Assembly (NCBI RefSeq): GCF_019038435.1 | Contig: NZ_JAGPOX010000017.1 | Location: 1 to 64,000, forward strand | Reading direction: 5' to 3' | Source of the DNA: Nocardia alni | GTDB taxonomy: Bacteria; Actinomycetota; Actinomycetes; Mycobacteriales; Mycobacteriaceae | DNA length: 64,000 bases | The notes under the pieces: generated by a model | What the model saw: only the letters and a program-made list of their open reading frames with translations | What the model was told of the DNA's origin: nothing | Database searches by the model: none | Program-made: the position numbers and the translations under genes | Part shown: positions 45,441-55,566 of the stretch, piece after piece | Position numbering within the stretch: position 1 is the first letter of the stretch | Layout: every line of letters begins with the position of its first letter

Positions 45441-45830
45441 CTAGTGCCGCGGTGCGAACTGGAAGATGACCACCAGCGCGATGGCCGTCGCGGCGGCCGA
45501 GGCCAATGCGGCCCATTTGCCCAGACCTTCGCCGCGCCTGTGGCCGATCACGCCCGATATCACGCCGATCGGGCCCAGCAACCAGACGCAGGAGACCACG
45601 GTGAGGATGGCACAGACGAAGCCCACCACGGAGAACACCGCGTGGCCCACCCGCGCCAGCCATGATTCGGCCGGGTTGCGCCTCGGATGGCGATGGCACG
45701 GAACAGGATCGGGGCCGAGGCGCTTCCAGCTGCCGGACACTTCGTCGACATGCTCACCGGGGTGGTCGGGCGGCTGCGCACCCGGATACTGCCAGCTGGC
45801 ATCGGGATCATCGCCGAACTCCGATCCCAC
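45441..45830 (-). CDS. Small two-helix membrane protein (DUF4190-like)
   Basis: 129 aa. A proline-rich soluble N-terminus is followed by two hydrophobic helices (VFSVVGFVCAILTVVSCVWL, and WAALASAAATAIALVVIFQF) flanking IGVISGVIGHRRG, the arrangement of DUF4190-type proteins. The GTG at 45830 has an AGGG upstream. Function unknown. Confidence 0.55.
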   Translation of the reverse strand: MGSEFGDDPDASWQYPGAQPPDHPGEHVDEVSGSWKRLGPDPVPCHRHPRRNPAESWLARVGHAVFSVVGFVCAILTVVSCVWLLGPIGVISGVIGHRRGEGLGKWAALASAAATAIALVVIFQFAPRH

Positions 45831-45904
45831 GACTATCCCTTCGCCCTCGATGCACTGCCGACGCGGCATCCACGCTGCCGGGTCGGGGCCTTTCGCTCCT
45901 GTGC

Positions 45905-46225
45905 TCAGTCCTCCGGCTCCGCGACCACTTCCATCGCCGCGACCTCGGCCGGGCGGCCGTCCTCGGCGCGCTGCTCGTCCCGGCGACGGCGCCGGGTCCA
46001 CGACTGATCCAGGTCGGCCGTGATGCCCTGACGCCCGTCGTCGTCGTGATAGCCGATGACCAGGTTTCGCTGCGGGTCTTCGATGGCGCGCTCGTATTCG
46101 CGTACCTCGTCGGCCTGCTCGTCGTCACCGAGGTCGTAGTCGAGGTCCTGATCGTCCGCCTCGTCATCATCGCGCAACGCGAGGACCTCATCGATCAGCG
46201 GATCCGGATCCCGATCCGTGGCCAT
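45905..46225 (-). CDS. Acidic hypothetical protein
   Basis: 106 aa, strongly acidic N-terminal half (DEVLALRDDDEADDQDLDYD) followed by REYERAIEDPQRNLVIGYHD and a basic patch RRRRRDEQ. No membrane segment or known motif. The ATG at 46225 has GGAGAGG upstream. It lies between the membrane protein gene and prs on the same strand; no function can be assigned. Confidence 0.5.
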   Translation of the reverse strand: MATDRDPDPLIDEVLALRDDDEADDQDLDYDLGDDEQADEVREYERAIEDPQRNLVIGYHDDDGRQGITADLDQSWTRRRRRDEQRAEDGRPAEVAAMEVVAEPED

Positions 46226-46341
46226 ATGTCCAACACCACCTCTCCGCGAGCGCACAAGGGGTAACTACAGACCACGCTACCGTCAATGGCGTCCGGAGAG
46301 AACCACCACCGCGACCTGTGCGCAGCGGAGAGCGGATTCGG

Positions 46342-47322
46342 TTAGGCGATGCCGTTGAACAGGCCCGTCACCGAGCCGTTCTCGAACACCTCACGAATCG
46401 TGCGGGCCAGCAGCGGAGCGATCGAGAGCACCGTGAGCGACGGGAACTTCTTGTCCTCGGTGATCGGCAGCGTGTTGGTGACGATCACCTCCTTGGCGCC
46501 ACAGCTGGACAGGCGTTCGGCGGCGGGATGCGACAGCACGCCGTGGGTGGCGGCGATGATCACGTCGCCCGCCCCGGCCTCGTGCAGCACGCGCACGGCC
46601 TCGGCGATGGTGCCGCCGGTGTCGATCATGTCGTCGATCAGGATGCAGGTGCGGCCCTCGACGTCACCGACCGGGCGGTGCGATTTGACCTGGTTGGGCA
46701 CCAGCGGGTCGCGGGTCTTGTGGATGAACGCGACCGGCGCGCCGCCGAGCGAGTCGGCCCACTTCTCGGCGACCTTGACCCGGCCCGCGTCGGGGGATAC
46801 GACGGTGACGTGGTCGGTGACGTAGTGGGTGCGCACGTACTCCGACAGCTGGATCAGCGCGTGCATATGATCCACCGGGCCGTCGAAGAAGCCCTGGATC
46901 TGGTCGGTGTGCAGGTCGACGGTGATGATGCGGTCCGCGCCCGCGGTCTTGAGCAGGTCGGCGACCAGGCGCGCGGAGATGGGCTCGCGGCCCCGGTGCT
47001 TCTTGTCCTGGCGGGCGTAGGGGTAGAAGGGCAGCACCGAGGTGATCCGCTTGGCCGACCCGCGTTTGAGCGCGTCGATCATGATCAGGTGCTCCATCAG
47101 CCACTCGTTCAGCGGGGCCGGGAAGCTTTGCAGCACAAAGGCATCCGAGCCGCGCACCGATTCCTCGAATCGGACGAAGATCTCGCCGTTGGCGAAATCA
47201 CGGGCGGTTTGCGGAGTGATCGAGACGTCGAGTTCCTTGGCGACCTGCTCGGCCAACTCGGGGTGAGCGCGGCCGGAGAACAGCATCAGGTTCTTCTGGT
47301 TATCGGTCGAGAACGCGGTCAC
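46342..47322 (-). CDS. prs: Ribose-phosphate pyrophosphokinase (PRPP synthetase)
   Basis: 326 aa. Makes PRPP from ribose-5-phosphate and ATP for nucleotide, histidine and decaprenyl-phosphoryl-arabinose synthesis. [17 protein letters not shown] and [16 protein letters not shown] form the N-terminus. [16 protein letters not shown] holds the metal-binding region, and [17 protein letters not shown] is the PRPP loop. Its GTG overlaps the glmU stop (GTGA), as expected for the glmU-prs operon of actinobacteria. Confidence 0.96.
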   Translation of the reverse strand: MTAFSTDNQKNLMLFSGRAHPELAEQVAKELDVSITPQTARDFANGEIFVRFEESVRGSDAFVLQSFPAPLNEWLMEHLIMIDALKRGSAKRITSVLPFYPYARQDKKHRGREPISARLVADLLKTAGADRIITVDLHTDQIQGFFDGPVDHMHALIQLSEYVRTHYVTDHVTVVSPDAGRVKVAEKWADSLGGAPVAFIHKTRDPLVPNQVKSHRPVGDVEGRTCILIDDMIDTGGTIAEAVRVLHEAGAGDVIIAATHGVLSHPAAERLSSCGAKEVIVTNTLPITEDKKFPSLTVLSIAPLLARTIREVFENGSVTGLFNGIA

Positions 47323-48809
47323 TCTGTATTGCCATCCTTTTGCTCGATTGCCTGACCCGACATGTCAGCGGCCGCGATTGCCTCGGCCGCAGCCTGTGCC
47401 GCAGCGGTCCCGGGTCGGTTCCGCTGCACCCAGCCCTCGATATTTCGCTGCGCCCCGCCCGATACCGCAAGAGCGCCCGGTGGAACGTTTCTACGCAGCA
47501 CAGTACCCGCCCCGGAATAGACGCCGTCACCGACCGTGATAGGTGCGATGAACATGGTGTCGCTGCCCGTGCGGACATGTGATCCCACGGTCGTATGGTG
47601 CTTGTTTACCCCGTCGTAATTGACGAAAACGCTGGACGCGCCGATATTGCTGTACTCGCCGATCGTCGCGTCACCCACGTAGGTCAGGTGGGGCACCTTC
47701 GAATGTGCGCCGATGGAGGCATTTTTGGTCTCGACGAATGCTCCGATTTTGCCGGAATCGCCCAGGACGGTGCCCGGCCGCAGGTATGCGAATGGGCCGA
47801 TGACAGCTCGGGGACCGACGGTCGCGCCCTCGCCGTGCGTGCGCACCACGCGTGCGCCCTCGCCGACGATCACATCGGTGAGCGTGCTGTCCGGGCCGAT
47901 CTCGGCGTCCTCGCCGATCACCGTGGCGCCCAGGAGTTGGACGCCCGGCCGCAGCACCGCGTCGCGCTCGATCCGCACCCCGGCGTCGATCCAGGTGGTG
48001 GCCGGATCCATGATCGTGACCCCGGCGCGCATATGTCGCTCCACGATATATCGGTTCATCGTGCGGGCGGCCTCGGCCATCTGCACCCGGTCGTTGACCC
48101 CGGTGACCTTGGCCCAGTCCACCAGCCGCGCCCCATGTACCGGATGCCCGGCCTCGCGGGCCAGCTTCAGCACATCGGTCAGATACAGCTCGTGCTGGGC
48201 GTTCGCCGTGGTCAGGCGCTCGACCATCTGGCGAAGCACGGTGACGTCGAAGACGTAGACACCGGAGTTGACCTCGGTGATCGCGACCTGCTCCGGCGTG
48301 GCGTCGACGTGTTCGACGATCTCCTGCAGACGGCCGTGCGCGTCGCGCACGATGCGGCCGTAGCCGTTGGCGTCGTCGGGCACGAAGGTCAGGACGGTGA
48401 CCGCGGAGCGTTCGGGATAGCTGCGATGATCCGCCAGCAGGCCGGACAGGGTGTGCCCGTCCAGCAGCGGCACGTCGGCGGAGGTCACCAGCAGATCGCC
48501 GGTGAAGTCCGCGGGCAGCGATTCCAGGGCGCACTGCACCGCGTGGCCGGTGCCCAGCTGTTGTTCCTGGACGGCCGCGACGATATCTCGATGCAGTTCC
48601 GCCGCAACGGTATTCACCGCCGCGCCGACCTGCTCACGATCGTGACCGATGACGGTGACCAGATAGGTGGGGTCGATCTCGTGCGCGGCGTGCAGCGCGT
48701 GCGCCAGCATGCTGCGGCCGGCCATGGAATGCAGCACCTTCGCGGTCTTCGACCGCATTCGGGTTCCTGCCCCGGCGGCGAGAACGACGACGGCGGTCTG
48801 CTGTGGCAT
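47319..48809 (-). CDS. glmU: Bifunctional UDP-GlcNAc pyrophosphorylase/GlcN-1-P N-acetyltransferase GlmU
   Basis: 496 aa; supplies UDP-GlcNAc for peptidoglycan and the arabinogalactan linker. The N-terminal nucleotidyltransferase opens with [19 protein letters not shown] and has [12 protein letters not shown]. The C-terminal left-handed beta-helix ([34 protein letters not shown]) carries acetyltransferase residues in [14 protein letters not shown] Pro/Ala-rich tail ends the chain. GAGGGAG precedes the ATG. Confidence 0.96.
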   Translation of the reverse strand: MPQQTAVVVLAAGAGTRMRSKTAKVLHSMAGRSMLAHALHAAHEIDPTYLVTVIGHDREQVGAAVNTVAAELHRDIVAAVQEQQLGTGHAVQCALESLPADFTGDLLVTSADVPLLDGHTLSGLLADHRSYPERSAVTVLTFVPDDANGYGRIVRDAHGRLQEIVEHVDATPEQVAITEVNSGVYVFDVTVLRQMVERLTTANAQHELYLTDVLKLAREAGHPVHGARLVDWAKVTGVNDRVQMAEAARTMNRYIVERHMRAGVTIMDPATTWIDAGVRIERDAVLRPGVQLLGATVIGEDAEIGPDSTLTDVIVGEGARVVRTHGEGATVGPRAVIGPFAYLRPGTVLGDSGKIGAFVETKNASIGAHSKVPHLTYVGDATIGEYSNIGASSVFVNYDGVNKHHTTVGSHVRTGSDTMFIAPITVGDGVYSGAGTVLRRNVPPGALAVSGGAQRNIEGWVQRNRPGTAAAQAAAEAIAAADMSGQAIEQKDGNTE

Positions 48810-48883
48810 GGATCTCCCTCGGCTGGCGTCGTCGGGTGTAGCAGGGGTTGTCGCGGACCAAGAATAGTCATCGCGCCCCTGAG

Positions 48884-48954
48884 CTCCGCCGCCAGGACTC
48901 GAACCTGGACTAACTGAACCAAAATCAGTGGTGCTGCCATTACACTACGGCGGA
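48884..48954 (-). tRNA. tRNA-Gln (UUG)
   Basis: 71 nt. The acceptor TCCGCCG pairs with CGGCGGA, anticodon arm ACTGA TTTTGGT TCAGT has anticodon TTG, and the T-loop is TTCGAGT. No CCA is encoded. Its place between glmU and the TetR/mfd genes is the same as in M. tuberculosis. Confidence 0.95.
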
Positions 48955-49312
48955 TTGCCACACCGGCGGAGTTCGCGAACCCGCCGCTGCGCACGGCATG
49001 CGCGTAGATCCTCGCATGCTTGGCCGCCTCTGCGCCAGTTCGCCACGTAGCCGGGTGCGGCGAGGCGCGGTTCGCGCGCCGACTCCGGGCGCCGGCCGAG
49101 GTGGCCGCTGTCCCAACCGGTAGCCGGTGGGGCGCATGAGTCCGGCCCGAGGCGCGCAGAGGCGGGGGAGCGTGTGGCGAACAACAGTGGTCTGCAAGAG
49201 TTGTCGGTATAAGCCGGAGGGATGCGCTGGGAGGTGGAGGCTTGCGAGCGACCGATACACGCGGTTGGGCCGGGCTCGCTCGGGCCGGAGTCGAGTGCCG
49301 GAGGCGTGGGGC
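48955..49312. other. Interval between tRNA-Gln and the TetR gene
   Basis: 358 bp. It should hold the tRNA promoter (minus strand) and the TetR promoter. Short frames run through it but none is protein-like. No clear operator seen. Confidence 0.4.
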
Positions 49313-49984
49313 ATGACCGATCGCAGTGATCGCGTGCCGCGCCCCCGGATGACCGGTACGCAGCGGCGCCAGCAACTCATCGAGATCGGCCGGGCGCTGT
49401 TCGCCGAGCGCGGCTACGACGCCACGTCGATCGAGGAGATCGCCCAGCGCGCCCAGGTGTCCAAACCCGTTGTGTACGAACATTTCGGTGGTAAAGAGGG
49501 CCTGTACGCGGTCGTGGTGGACCGGGAGATGTCCTCGTTGCTGGACATGATCAACTCCTCGCTCACCCAGAACCGCTCGCGCGTGCGGCTCGAGCAGGTG
49601 GCACTGGCGTTGCTGACGTATATCGAAGAGCGCACCGACGGCTTCCGCATCCTCATGCGCGATCAGCCCGCCGCCGCGGCCGAGGGCACCTATTCGAGCC
49701 TGCTGAACGAGGCGGTGAATCAGGTCGCGTACATCCTGGCCGGGGATTTCGAGCGGCGTGGATTGGATACCAGCCTGGCGACCCTCTATGCGCAGGCGTT
49801 GGTCGGCATGGTCGCGACGGCGGCGACGTGGTGGCTGGACGAGCGTGAGCCGTCCAAGGAAGTGGTCGCGGCCCATCTGGTCAATCTGTGCTGGAACGGT
49901 CTGACCGGCCTGGAATCCGACCCACGGCTGGCTTCCCAGTGGACTCGGGGGACGGGTGAACGGCCGAGCGGAACAGCCTCCTAG
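49313..49984 (+). CDS. TetR family regulator (Rv1019-like)
   Basis: 223 aa. The helix-turn-helix is ATSIEEIAQRAQVSKPVVYE with HFGGKEGLYAVVVDRE, followed by a long helical C-terminal domain. Position immediately before mfd and after tRNA-Gln agrees with Rv1019, an autorepressor in M. tuberculosis. An ATG at 49313 starts MTDRSDRVPRPRMTG. The ligand is unknown. Confidence 0.85.
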   Translation: MTDRSDRVPRPRMTGTQRRQQLIEIGRALFAERGYDATSIEEIAQRAQVSKPVVYEHFGGKEGLYAVVVDREMSSLLDMINSSLTQNRSRVRLEQVALALLTYIEERTDGFRILMRDQPAAAAEGTYSSLLNEAVNQVAYILAGDFERRGLDTSLATLYAQALVGMVATAATWWLDEREPSKEVVAAHLVNLCWNGLTGLESDPRLASQWTRGTGERPSGTAS

Positions 49985-50192
49985 CGAGCACGTAGCGCGG
50001 CAAGGGGGGAAGAACTGGACAGTTAGCCCAAAAATAGCGATGGAGGCCGGTCTGAATGCTCGATTCCACTGGCGGGGGCCTGACGGATGGTACGGTTCAT
50101 CCATCCTTCAAGTGCTGTTCGAGCTCTGATGTCGGTCAACTTCGGGATTTCGGTCTACTTCAGGATGGCTGGTTTGAGGACAGGCGGATCTG

Positions 50193-50840
50193 ATGGCTAG
50201 GCAAGCGCGCGCGGAAATCACGCGCGATTCGGTCCTCGCGGGCGCGGCCGATGTCTTTCTGCGCCTGGGTTATGCGAATGCGAGCCTGAGCGAGATCATC
50301 TCGCAGTCGAACGTTACCAAGGGCGCCCTGTACTTCCACTTCGGCTCCAAGGAGGAGCTCGCCCGCGCGGTGGTCGATCAGGGCAACGAACGGTTGATCA
50401 GTGCCTGCCAGGGCTTCTTCGATCCGCGCGTGCCCGCGCTCGAGGCGGCCATCGGAATCACCTATGTCGTCGCCGATCTCACCATGAACGACCCGATGGT
50501 CGGCGCCATGCTGAAGCTGACCCACCAGATCGGCGACTACCGCGGCGCCAGCGGCGACAACATCGCCAAGAACTGGGGTGAGACGCACCGCCTGCTCGCC
50601 GAGCGTGCCATCGCCCAGGGCGACCTGAAGCCCGACCTCGACCCCGATACGATCGGCATGCTGCTGCAGGAGATGACGGCGGGCGTGCACATCACCGCCG
50701 TCGGCACGGAGTCGATCGACCAGATGGCGGTGCGCATGGAGCGCGTCTGGTATTTCCTGCTGCCGTCCATCGTGCCGGAGGAGAAGGTGGCCTACTTCCG
50801 TGAGTTCGCCGCGCGACGGTTGCGGCGGTACGTGCCCTAG
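50193..50840 (+). CDS. Gamma-butyrolactone-receptor-like TetR regulator (ScbR/ArpA type)
   Basis: 215 aa. The N-terminus ([20 protein letters not shown], then [20 protein letters not shown] and [14 protein letters not shown]) closely resembles the ScbR/ArpA group, in which the ligand domain has a Trp in a helix (here [17 protein letters not shown]). These proteins are receptors of butyrolactone-type signals controlling secondary metabolism in Streptomyces. No signal synthase (AfsA) is nearby, so an orphan role is likely. The insertion between the Rv1019-like gene and mfd is specific to this lineage relative to M. tuberculosis. Confidence 0.72.
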   Translation: MARQARAEITRDSVLAGAADVFLRLGYANASLSEIISQSNVTKGALYFHFGSKEELARAVVDQGNERLISACQGFFDPRVPALEAAIGITYVVADLTMNDPMVGAMLKLTHQIGDYRGASGDNIAKNWGETHRLLAERAIAQGDLKPDLDPDTIGMLLQEMTAGVHITAVGTESIDQMAVRMERVWYFLLPSIVPEEKVAYFREFAARRLRRYVP

Positions 50841-50959
50841 GGGCCGATACCCGCGGCGGCCGGCTCCCGGAGAGTACCGGGGACGCGAACCTGTCGGAGG
50901 TGGTGGCTAGACTGCGTTTCGCCGCCCCTAAACCGCTGATCCGCGCCAGGAGTCTGTTC

Positions 50960-53900
50960 ATGTCCACCCAACGTCCACCTCTTGCGGGACTGGCCGCGGC
51001 CGCTGGCGCCGATACCACGTTCGACCAGGTCGGGAGCCTGATCGGGAAAACGCCCGTGCAGTTGGTCGCGCCGTCGGCCGTGCGGCCGTTCGTGGCCTCG
51101 GCGATGGCGGTGCATCGGCCGCTTGTCGTGGTGACGGCGACGGGGCGGGAGGCCGACGATCTGACGGTGGAACTGACCGAGATCGTCGGAGACCAGGTCG
51201 CGCTGTTCCCGTCCTGGGAGACGCTGCCGCACGAGCGGCTGTCACCGAGTGCGGATACGGTGGGCCGCCGGTTGGGGGTGCTGCGGCGGCTGGCGCATCC
51301 CGACGATCCTTACAGCGCGCCACTGCGGATCGTGGTCACCACGGTTCGCTCGCTCATGCAGCCGATGGCCTCGGGGCTCAGCGATGTCGAGCCGGTGGTG
51401 CTGCGGGTCGGGGCCGAGTTCGACTTCGAGAAATTGATCGAGCGGCTGGTCGAGTTCGCCTACGAGCGGGTCGACATGGTCGGCAAGCGCGGCGAATTCG
51501 CGGTGCGCGGCGGCATTCTCGATGTTTTCCCGCCGACCGCGGATCATCCTGTGCGCGTGGAGTTCTGGGGTGAGGAGGTCAGCGAGCTGCGGCCGTTCTC
51601 CGTGGCCGATCAGCGCTCGCTGTCCGAGGTCTCCGTGGATGTCGTTGTGGCGCAACCATGTCGGGAGCTGATGCTCACCGAGGATCTGCGGCGGCGGGCC
51701 GCGCAGGTGGCCGCCGAGAACCCCGCCGACGCGGCCCTGGTCGAGATGCTGGACAACCTGGCGCAGGGCATCGCGGTCGAGGGCATGGAGGCGCTGCTGC
51801 CGGTGTTGCGGCCGCAGGGATTACAGCTGCTGACCGAGGTGCTGCCCGCAGGGACCCACGTGTTGCTGTGCGATCCGGAGAAGGTCCGCACCCGTGCCGC
51901 GGATTTGGTGCGGACCGGGCAGGAATTCTTGGAGGCGTCGTGGACCGCGGCCTCCTTCGGCGGCGCGGCCCCGCTCGGCGCGCACGGTCTGGACCTGGCG
52001 GCGTCGGCCTATCGCGGGCTGGACGTCGTCCACGCCAGCGCCGACGAGCATGAGCTGCCCTGGTGGACGCTCAGCCCGCTGTCCTCGGGGGATCCGGCCG
52101 AGGTGGTGCTGCCGGTGCTGTCCGCACCCGCCGCGCGCGGGTCGCAGGAGCTGGTGGCCACGGTCTTCGCCTCGCTGCGCGCGCATGTCGGCACGGGCGG
52201 CCTCGCGGTGATCGTCGTCGCGGGTCATGGTACGGCGCAACGCATTCTGGAACGCCTGGCCGACGCGGAGGTGCCCGCCGCGCCGCTGGATCCGGGGTCC
52301 GGACCGCAGCCCGGAGTGGTCGGGGTGCTGTGCGGGTCGCTGCACGACGGCGTCGTCTTCGACGATGCCAAACTGGTCGTGATCGCCGAATCGGACCTGA
52401 CCGGCAACCGGGTCACCGCACCCGGCGAGGGCAAGAAGATGCCCGCCCGCCGCCGCAATCAGGTCGATCCCCTGGCGCTGAGTTCCGGCGATATGGTCGT
52501 GCACGATCAGCACGGCATCGGCCGGTTCGTGGAGATGATCGAGCGCACCGTGGGCGGGGCGCGCCGGGAGTACCTGGTCATCGAGTACGCGCCCGGTAAG
52601 CGGGGGCAGCCCGGCGACCGGCTGTTCGTGCCGATGGACTCACTGGATCAGCTGTCGCGCTATGTCGGCGGCGAGATGCCGAGCCTGTCCAAACTCGGCG
52701 GCTCGGACTGGGCCAATACGAAACGCAAGGCGCGCAAGGCGGTTCGCGAGATCGCGACCGAGCTCGTGCAGCTGTACGCCGCGCGTCAGGCCGCGCCGGG
52801 GCACGCCTTCGCCTCGGATACCCCATGGCAGCGGGAGATGGAGGACGCGTTCGCGTTCACCGAGACCCACGATCAGCTCACCGCCATCGCCGAGGTCAAG
52901 GCCGATATGGAGAAGGCCGTCCCGATGGACAGGGTGATCTGCGGCGACGTCGGATACGGCAAGACCGAGATCGCGGTGCGCGCGGCGTTCAAGGCGGTGC
53001 AGGACGGCAAGCAGGTCGCGGTGCTGGTGCCCACGACGCTGCTGGCGCAACAGCATCTGCAGACCTTCGCCGAGCGCATCGCCGGATTCCCGGTGACGAT
53101 CAAGGGCCTGTCCCGCTTCACCGATGCGAGCGAATCCCGGGAGGTGCTGGACGGCATGGCATCCGGTGACGTCGATATCGTCGTCGGCACCCACCGGCTG
53201 CTGCAGACCGGCGTGCGCTGGAAGGATCTGGGCCTGGTCGTCATCGACGAGGAACAGCGGTTCGGTGTCGAACACAAGGAGCACATCAAGGCGCTGCGCA
53301 CGCACGTGGACATGCTGACCATGTCCGCGACGCCGATTCCGCGCACCCTGGAGATGAGCCTGGCCGGGATCCGCGAGATGTCCACCATCCTGACCCCGCC
53401 CGAGGAGCGTCATCCGATCCTCACGTACGTGGGCGGCTACAACGACAAGCAGGTCGCGGCCGCCATCCGCCGCGAGTTGCTGCGCGACGGCCAGGTGTTC
53501 TACGTGCACAACCGGGTGTCCTCGATCGACCGGGCGGCCGCCAGGATTCGCGAACTGGTGCCCGAGGCGCGGGTGGCGATCGCGCACGGTCAGATGAACG
53601 AGGACACGCTCGAGCGCACCGTACAGGGCTTCTGGGAGCGCGAATTCGATGTGCTGATGTGCACCACGATCATCGAGACCGGCCTGGACATCTCGAATGC
53701 CAATACGCTGATCGTGGAACGCGCCGACGCGCTGGGCCTTTCGCAGCTGCATCAGCTGCGCGGCCGGGTCGGGCGCAGCCGCGAACGCGGGTACGCGTAC
53801 TTCCTGTACCCGGGGGAGAAGCCGCTCACCGAGACCGCCTACGACCGGCTGGCCACCATCTCGCAGAACTCCGATCTCGGCGCTGGTATGGCGGTGGCGA

Positions 53901-54574
53901 TGAAGGATCTCGAAATCCGCGGCGCCGGTAACGTGCTGGGCGCGGAGCAGTCCGGGCATGTGGCCGGGGTCGGTTTCGACCTCTACGTGCGGTTGGTCGG
54001 CGAGGCGGTGGAGGCGTATCGCGCCGCCGCCGACGGTAGGCCGATCGTCACCGACGAGGAGGTCAAAGAGGTGCGCATCGACCTGCCGGTGGACGCGCAC
54101 ATCCCGCCCGACTACATCGGCAGCGATCGGCTGCGCCTGGAGGCGTACCGCAAACTCGCCGCGGCCCAGGACGATTCGACTCTGGCGACGGTGGTGGAGG
54201 AACTCGTCGACCGGTACGGCGCGCTCCCGGTGGAGGTGGGGCGGCTGGTGTCGGTGGCCCGGCTGCGGCTGCTGTGCCGCGAATACGGGCTTACCGAGGT
54301 CGGCGTCTCCGGCACCACGTTGAAGCTGTCGCCGATGCAGCTGCCGGAGTCGAAACAGTTGCGGCTCAAGCGGTTGTACCCCGCCGTCACCTACCGGCCG
54401 ACCACCGGGATCGTGCAGCTGCCGTTGCCGCGCGTGGAGGACAGCGTGGGCGCCGCGCGAGTGCGCGATGTGCGACTGCTGCAATTCATCGCGGATCTGC
54501 TGCTGGCGTTGGACGGAAAGCCGCAGGGCATGGTGGATCTGCGGGTGGCGACGGAGGTGTCGCCGGCGCGATGA
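50960..54574 (+). CDS. mfd: Transcription-repair coupling factor Mfd
   Basis: 1204 aa; displaces RNA polymerase stalled at DNA damage and recruits UvrA. An N-terminal UvrB-like part ([20 protein letters not shown]) is followed by the RNAP-binding CarD/Tudor domain ([15 protein letters not shown]). The SF2 motor has [18 protein letters not shown] (motif I), [13 protein letters not shown] (motif II), [15 protein letters not shown] (motif III), [14 protein letters not shown] (V) and [16 protein letters not shown] (VI). A C-terminal regulatory domain ends the chain. AGGAG precedes the ATG at 50960. Confidence 0.96.
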   Translation: MSTQRPPLAGLAAAAGADTTFDQVGSLIGKTPVQLVAPSAVRPFVASAMAVHRPLVVVTATGREADDLTVELTEIVGDQVALFPSWETLPHERLSPSADTVGRRLGVLRRLAHPDDPYSAPLRIVVTTVRSLMQPMASGLSDVEPVVLRVGAEFDFEKLIERLVEFAYERVDMVGKRGEFAVRGGILDVFPPTADHPVRVEFWGEEVSELRPFSVADQRSLSEVSVDVVVAQPCRELMLTEDLRRRAAQVAAENPADAALVEMLDNLAQGIAVEGMEALLPVLRPQGLQLLTEVLPAGTHVLLCDPEKVRTRAADLVRTGQEFLEASWTAASFGGAAPLGAHGLDLAASAYRGLDVVHASADEHELPWWTLSPLSSGDPAEVVLPVLSAPAARGSQELVATVFASLRAHVGTGGLAVIVVAGHGTAQRILERLADAEVPAAPLDPGSGPQPGVVGVLCGSLHDGVVFDDAKLVVIAESDLTGNRVTAPGEGKKMPARRRNQVDPLALSSGDMVVHDQHGIGRFVEMIERTVGGARREYLVIEYAPGKRGQPGDRLFVPMDSLDQLSRYVGGEMPSLSKLGGSDWANTKRKARKAVREIATELVQLYAARQAAPGHAFASDTPWQREMEDAFAFTETHDQLTAIAEVKADMEKAVPMDRVICGDVGYGKTEIAVRAAFKAVQDGKQVAVLVPTTLLAQQHLQTFAERIAGFPVTIKGLSRFTDASESREVLDGMASGDVDIVVGTHRLLQTGVRWKDLGLVVIDEEQRFGVEHKEHIKALRTHVDMLTMSATPIPRTLEMSLAGIREMSTILTPPEERHPILTYVGGYNDKQVAAAIRRELLRDGQVFYVHNRVSSIDRAAARIRELVPEARVAIAHGQMNEDTLERTVQGFWEREFDVLMCTTIIETGLDISNANTLIVERADALGLSQLHQLRGRVGRSRERGYAYFLYPGEKPLTETAYDRLATISQNSDLGAGMAVAMKDLEIRGAGNVLGAEQSGHVAGVGFDLYVRLVGEAVEAYRAAADGRPIVTDEEVKEVRIDLPVDAHIPPDYIGSDRLRLEAYRKLAAAQDDSTLATVVEELVDRYGALPVEVGRLVSVARLRLLCREYGLTEVGVSGTTLKLSPMQLPESKQLRLKRLYPAVTYRPTTGIVQLPLPRVEDSVGAARVRDVRLLQFIADLLLALDGKPQGMVDLRVATEVSPAR

Positions 54575-54730
54575 GCGAGCCAACTTTGTGCACGGTCCGC
54601 CGCCCGCACGATGAAGCCGAGTGCCGGCGAGATCCGGGCGCGCGGATGGTCCGCCGTGGCCGGGAGATTCGATGCCAGGTGTTCGCCCCGACCGCCGCGG
54701 ACCGGGGACGGCAGATTCGTGAAGGCTGAC

Positions 54731-55465
54731 ATGCCTGGTCGCAGAGACGATTACGTGACGACTGACGCAGACGCAGCGGATTCGGACTCCGCGCGGATGG
54801 CGCATGGGTTGGGCGAGGCCGTCGAAGTGATGGATCGCCTGTGGAGTTTTGGCGGCTGGGAGGTCACCCAGACCCACGATTCGCTGCGCCCCTACCTGCT
54901 CGAGGAAACCTACGAGCTGCTGGACGCCATCCAGGCCGGCGACGCCGCCACCATCCGCGAGGAGCTGGGCGACCTCCTGTTGCAAGTACTGTTCCACTCC
55001 AGAATCGCCGAGGCCGCAGGCGAATTCACCGTCGCCGACGTCGCCGCCACCCTGGTCGCCAAACTCGTCCACCGCAGCCCCCACCTGCGCGAGGACGACC
55101 CGATCGACCCCCAAGCCACCCTGGAGCAGAAGATCGCCGCTCAGGAAAAAGCCTGGGAGGAACGCAAAACCACCGAAAAGGCCCGCCGCTCCTGCCTCGA
55201 CGGCATCGCCATGGCCCAGCCCGCCCTGGCTCTGGCCGAGAAGATCCTGACCCGAAGCCGGAAAGCAGGCCTCCCCGACACCTTGATCCCCACCGAACTG
55301 CGCGTGGTCCATCTGGGCGCCGAGGACAGCGCCGAGGAACGCCTCCGCAAGGCAACCCTGTCGTTCGCCGCGCGGATCCGCGCCACCGAGGATGCCGCCG
55401 AATCCGCCCGCGGAGTGCGCGCCCCCCTCTCGGCCCAGGACTGGCACGTCTACTGGGCTGCTTGA
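54731..55465 (+). CDS. mazG: Nucleoside triphosphate pyrophosphohydrolase MazG
   Basis: About 244 aa. LLEETYELLDAIQAG and REELGDLLLQVLFHSRIAEA carry the EExxE and ExxD metal ligands of all-alpha NTP pyrophosphatases, preceded by the GGWEVTQTHDSLRPYL block. The C-terminal part, KARRSCLDGIAMAQPALALA, belongs to the second half. It hydrolyses aberrant or excess NTPs. The N-terminal domain of mycobacterial MazG (about 100 residues) appears missing. GAAGG precedes the ATG at 54731; a start at 54611 is possible. It is 156 bp downstream of mfd, as in M. tuberculosis. Confidence 0.88.
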   Translation: MPGRRDDYVTTDADAADSDSARMAHGLGEAVEVMDRLWSFGGWEVTQTHDSLRPYLLEETYELLDAIQAGDAATIREELGDLLLQVLFHSRIAEAAGEFTVADVAATLVAKLVHRSPHLREDDPIDPQATLEQKIAAQEKAWEERKTTEKARRSCLDGIAMAQPALALAEKILTRSRKAGLPDTLIPTELRVVHLGAEDSAEERLRKATLSFAARIRATEDAAESARGVRAPLSAQDWHVYWAA

Positions 55466-55483
55466 CCCGGGTTACGACGCACA

Positions 55484-55557
55484 CTTATTAAAGGTTGAGG
55501 AATAACCTTTAATAAGCGGGAAGTCTTATTAAAGGTTATGCGGTAACCTTTAATAAG
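55484..55557 (+). promoter_or_regulatory. Paired palindromic operators in front of fic
   Basis: First palindrome: CTTATTAAAGGTT (55484-55496) and AACCTTTAATAAG (55504-55516), perfect 13-bp arms with a 7-bp centre. Second: CTTATTAAAGGTTA (55525-55538) and TAACCTTTAATAAG (55544-55557), perfect 14-bp arms with a 5-bp centre. Centres are 41 bp apart, about four helical turns, so a dimer pair could bind one DNA face. The second overlaps the fic ribosome binding site. The AT-rich arms stand out in this GC-rich DNA. Confidence 0.85.
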
Positions 55558-55566
55558 GAGGAGCCT

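Noticed and set aside
50085..50192. Butyrolactone autoregulatory element before the ScbR-like gene
   Set aside because: No sequence close to the known ACATACY-N-ACCGG palindrome was found.
52640..55447. 935-codon open frame on the minus strand over mfd and mazG
   Set aside because: Translation is His/Gln/Gly-rich and lies antisense to well-defined mfd and mazG. It is a product of high GC.
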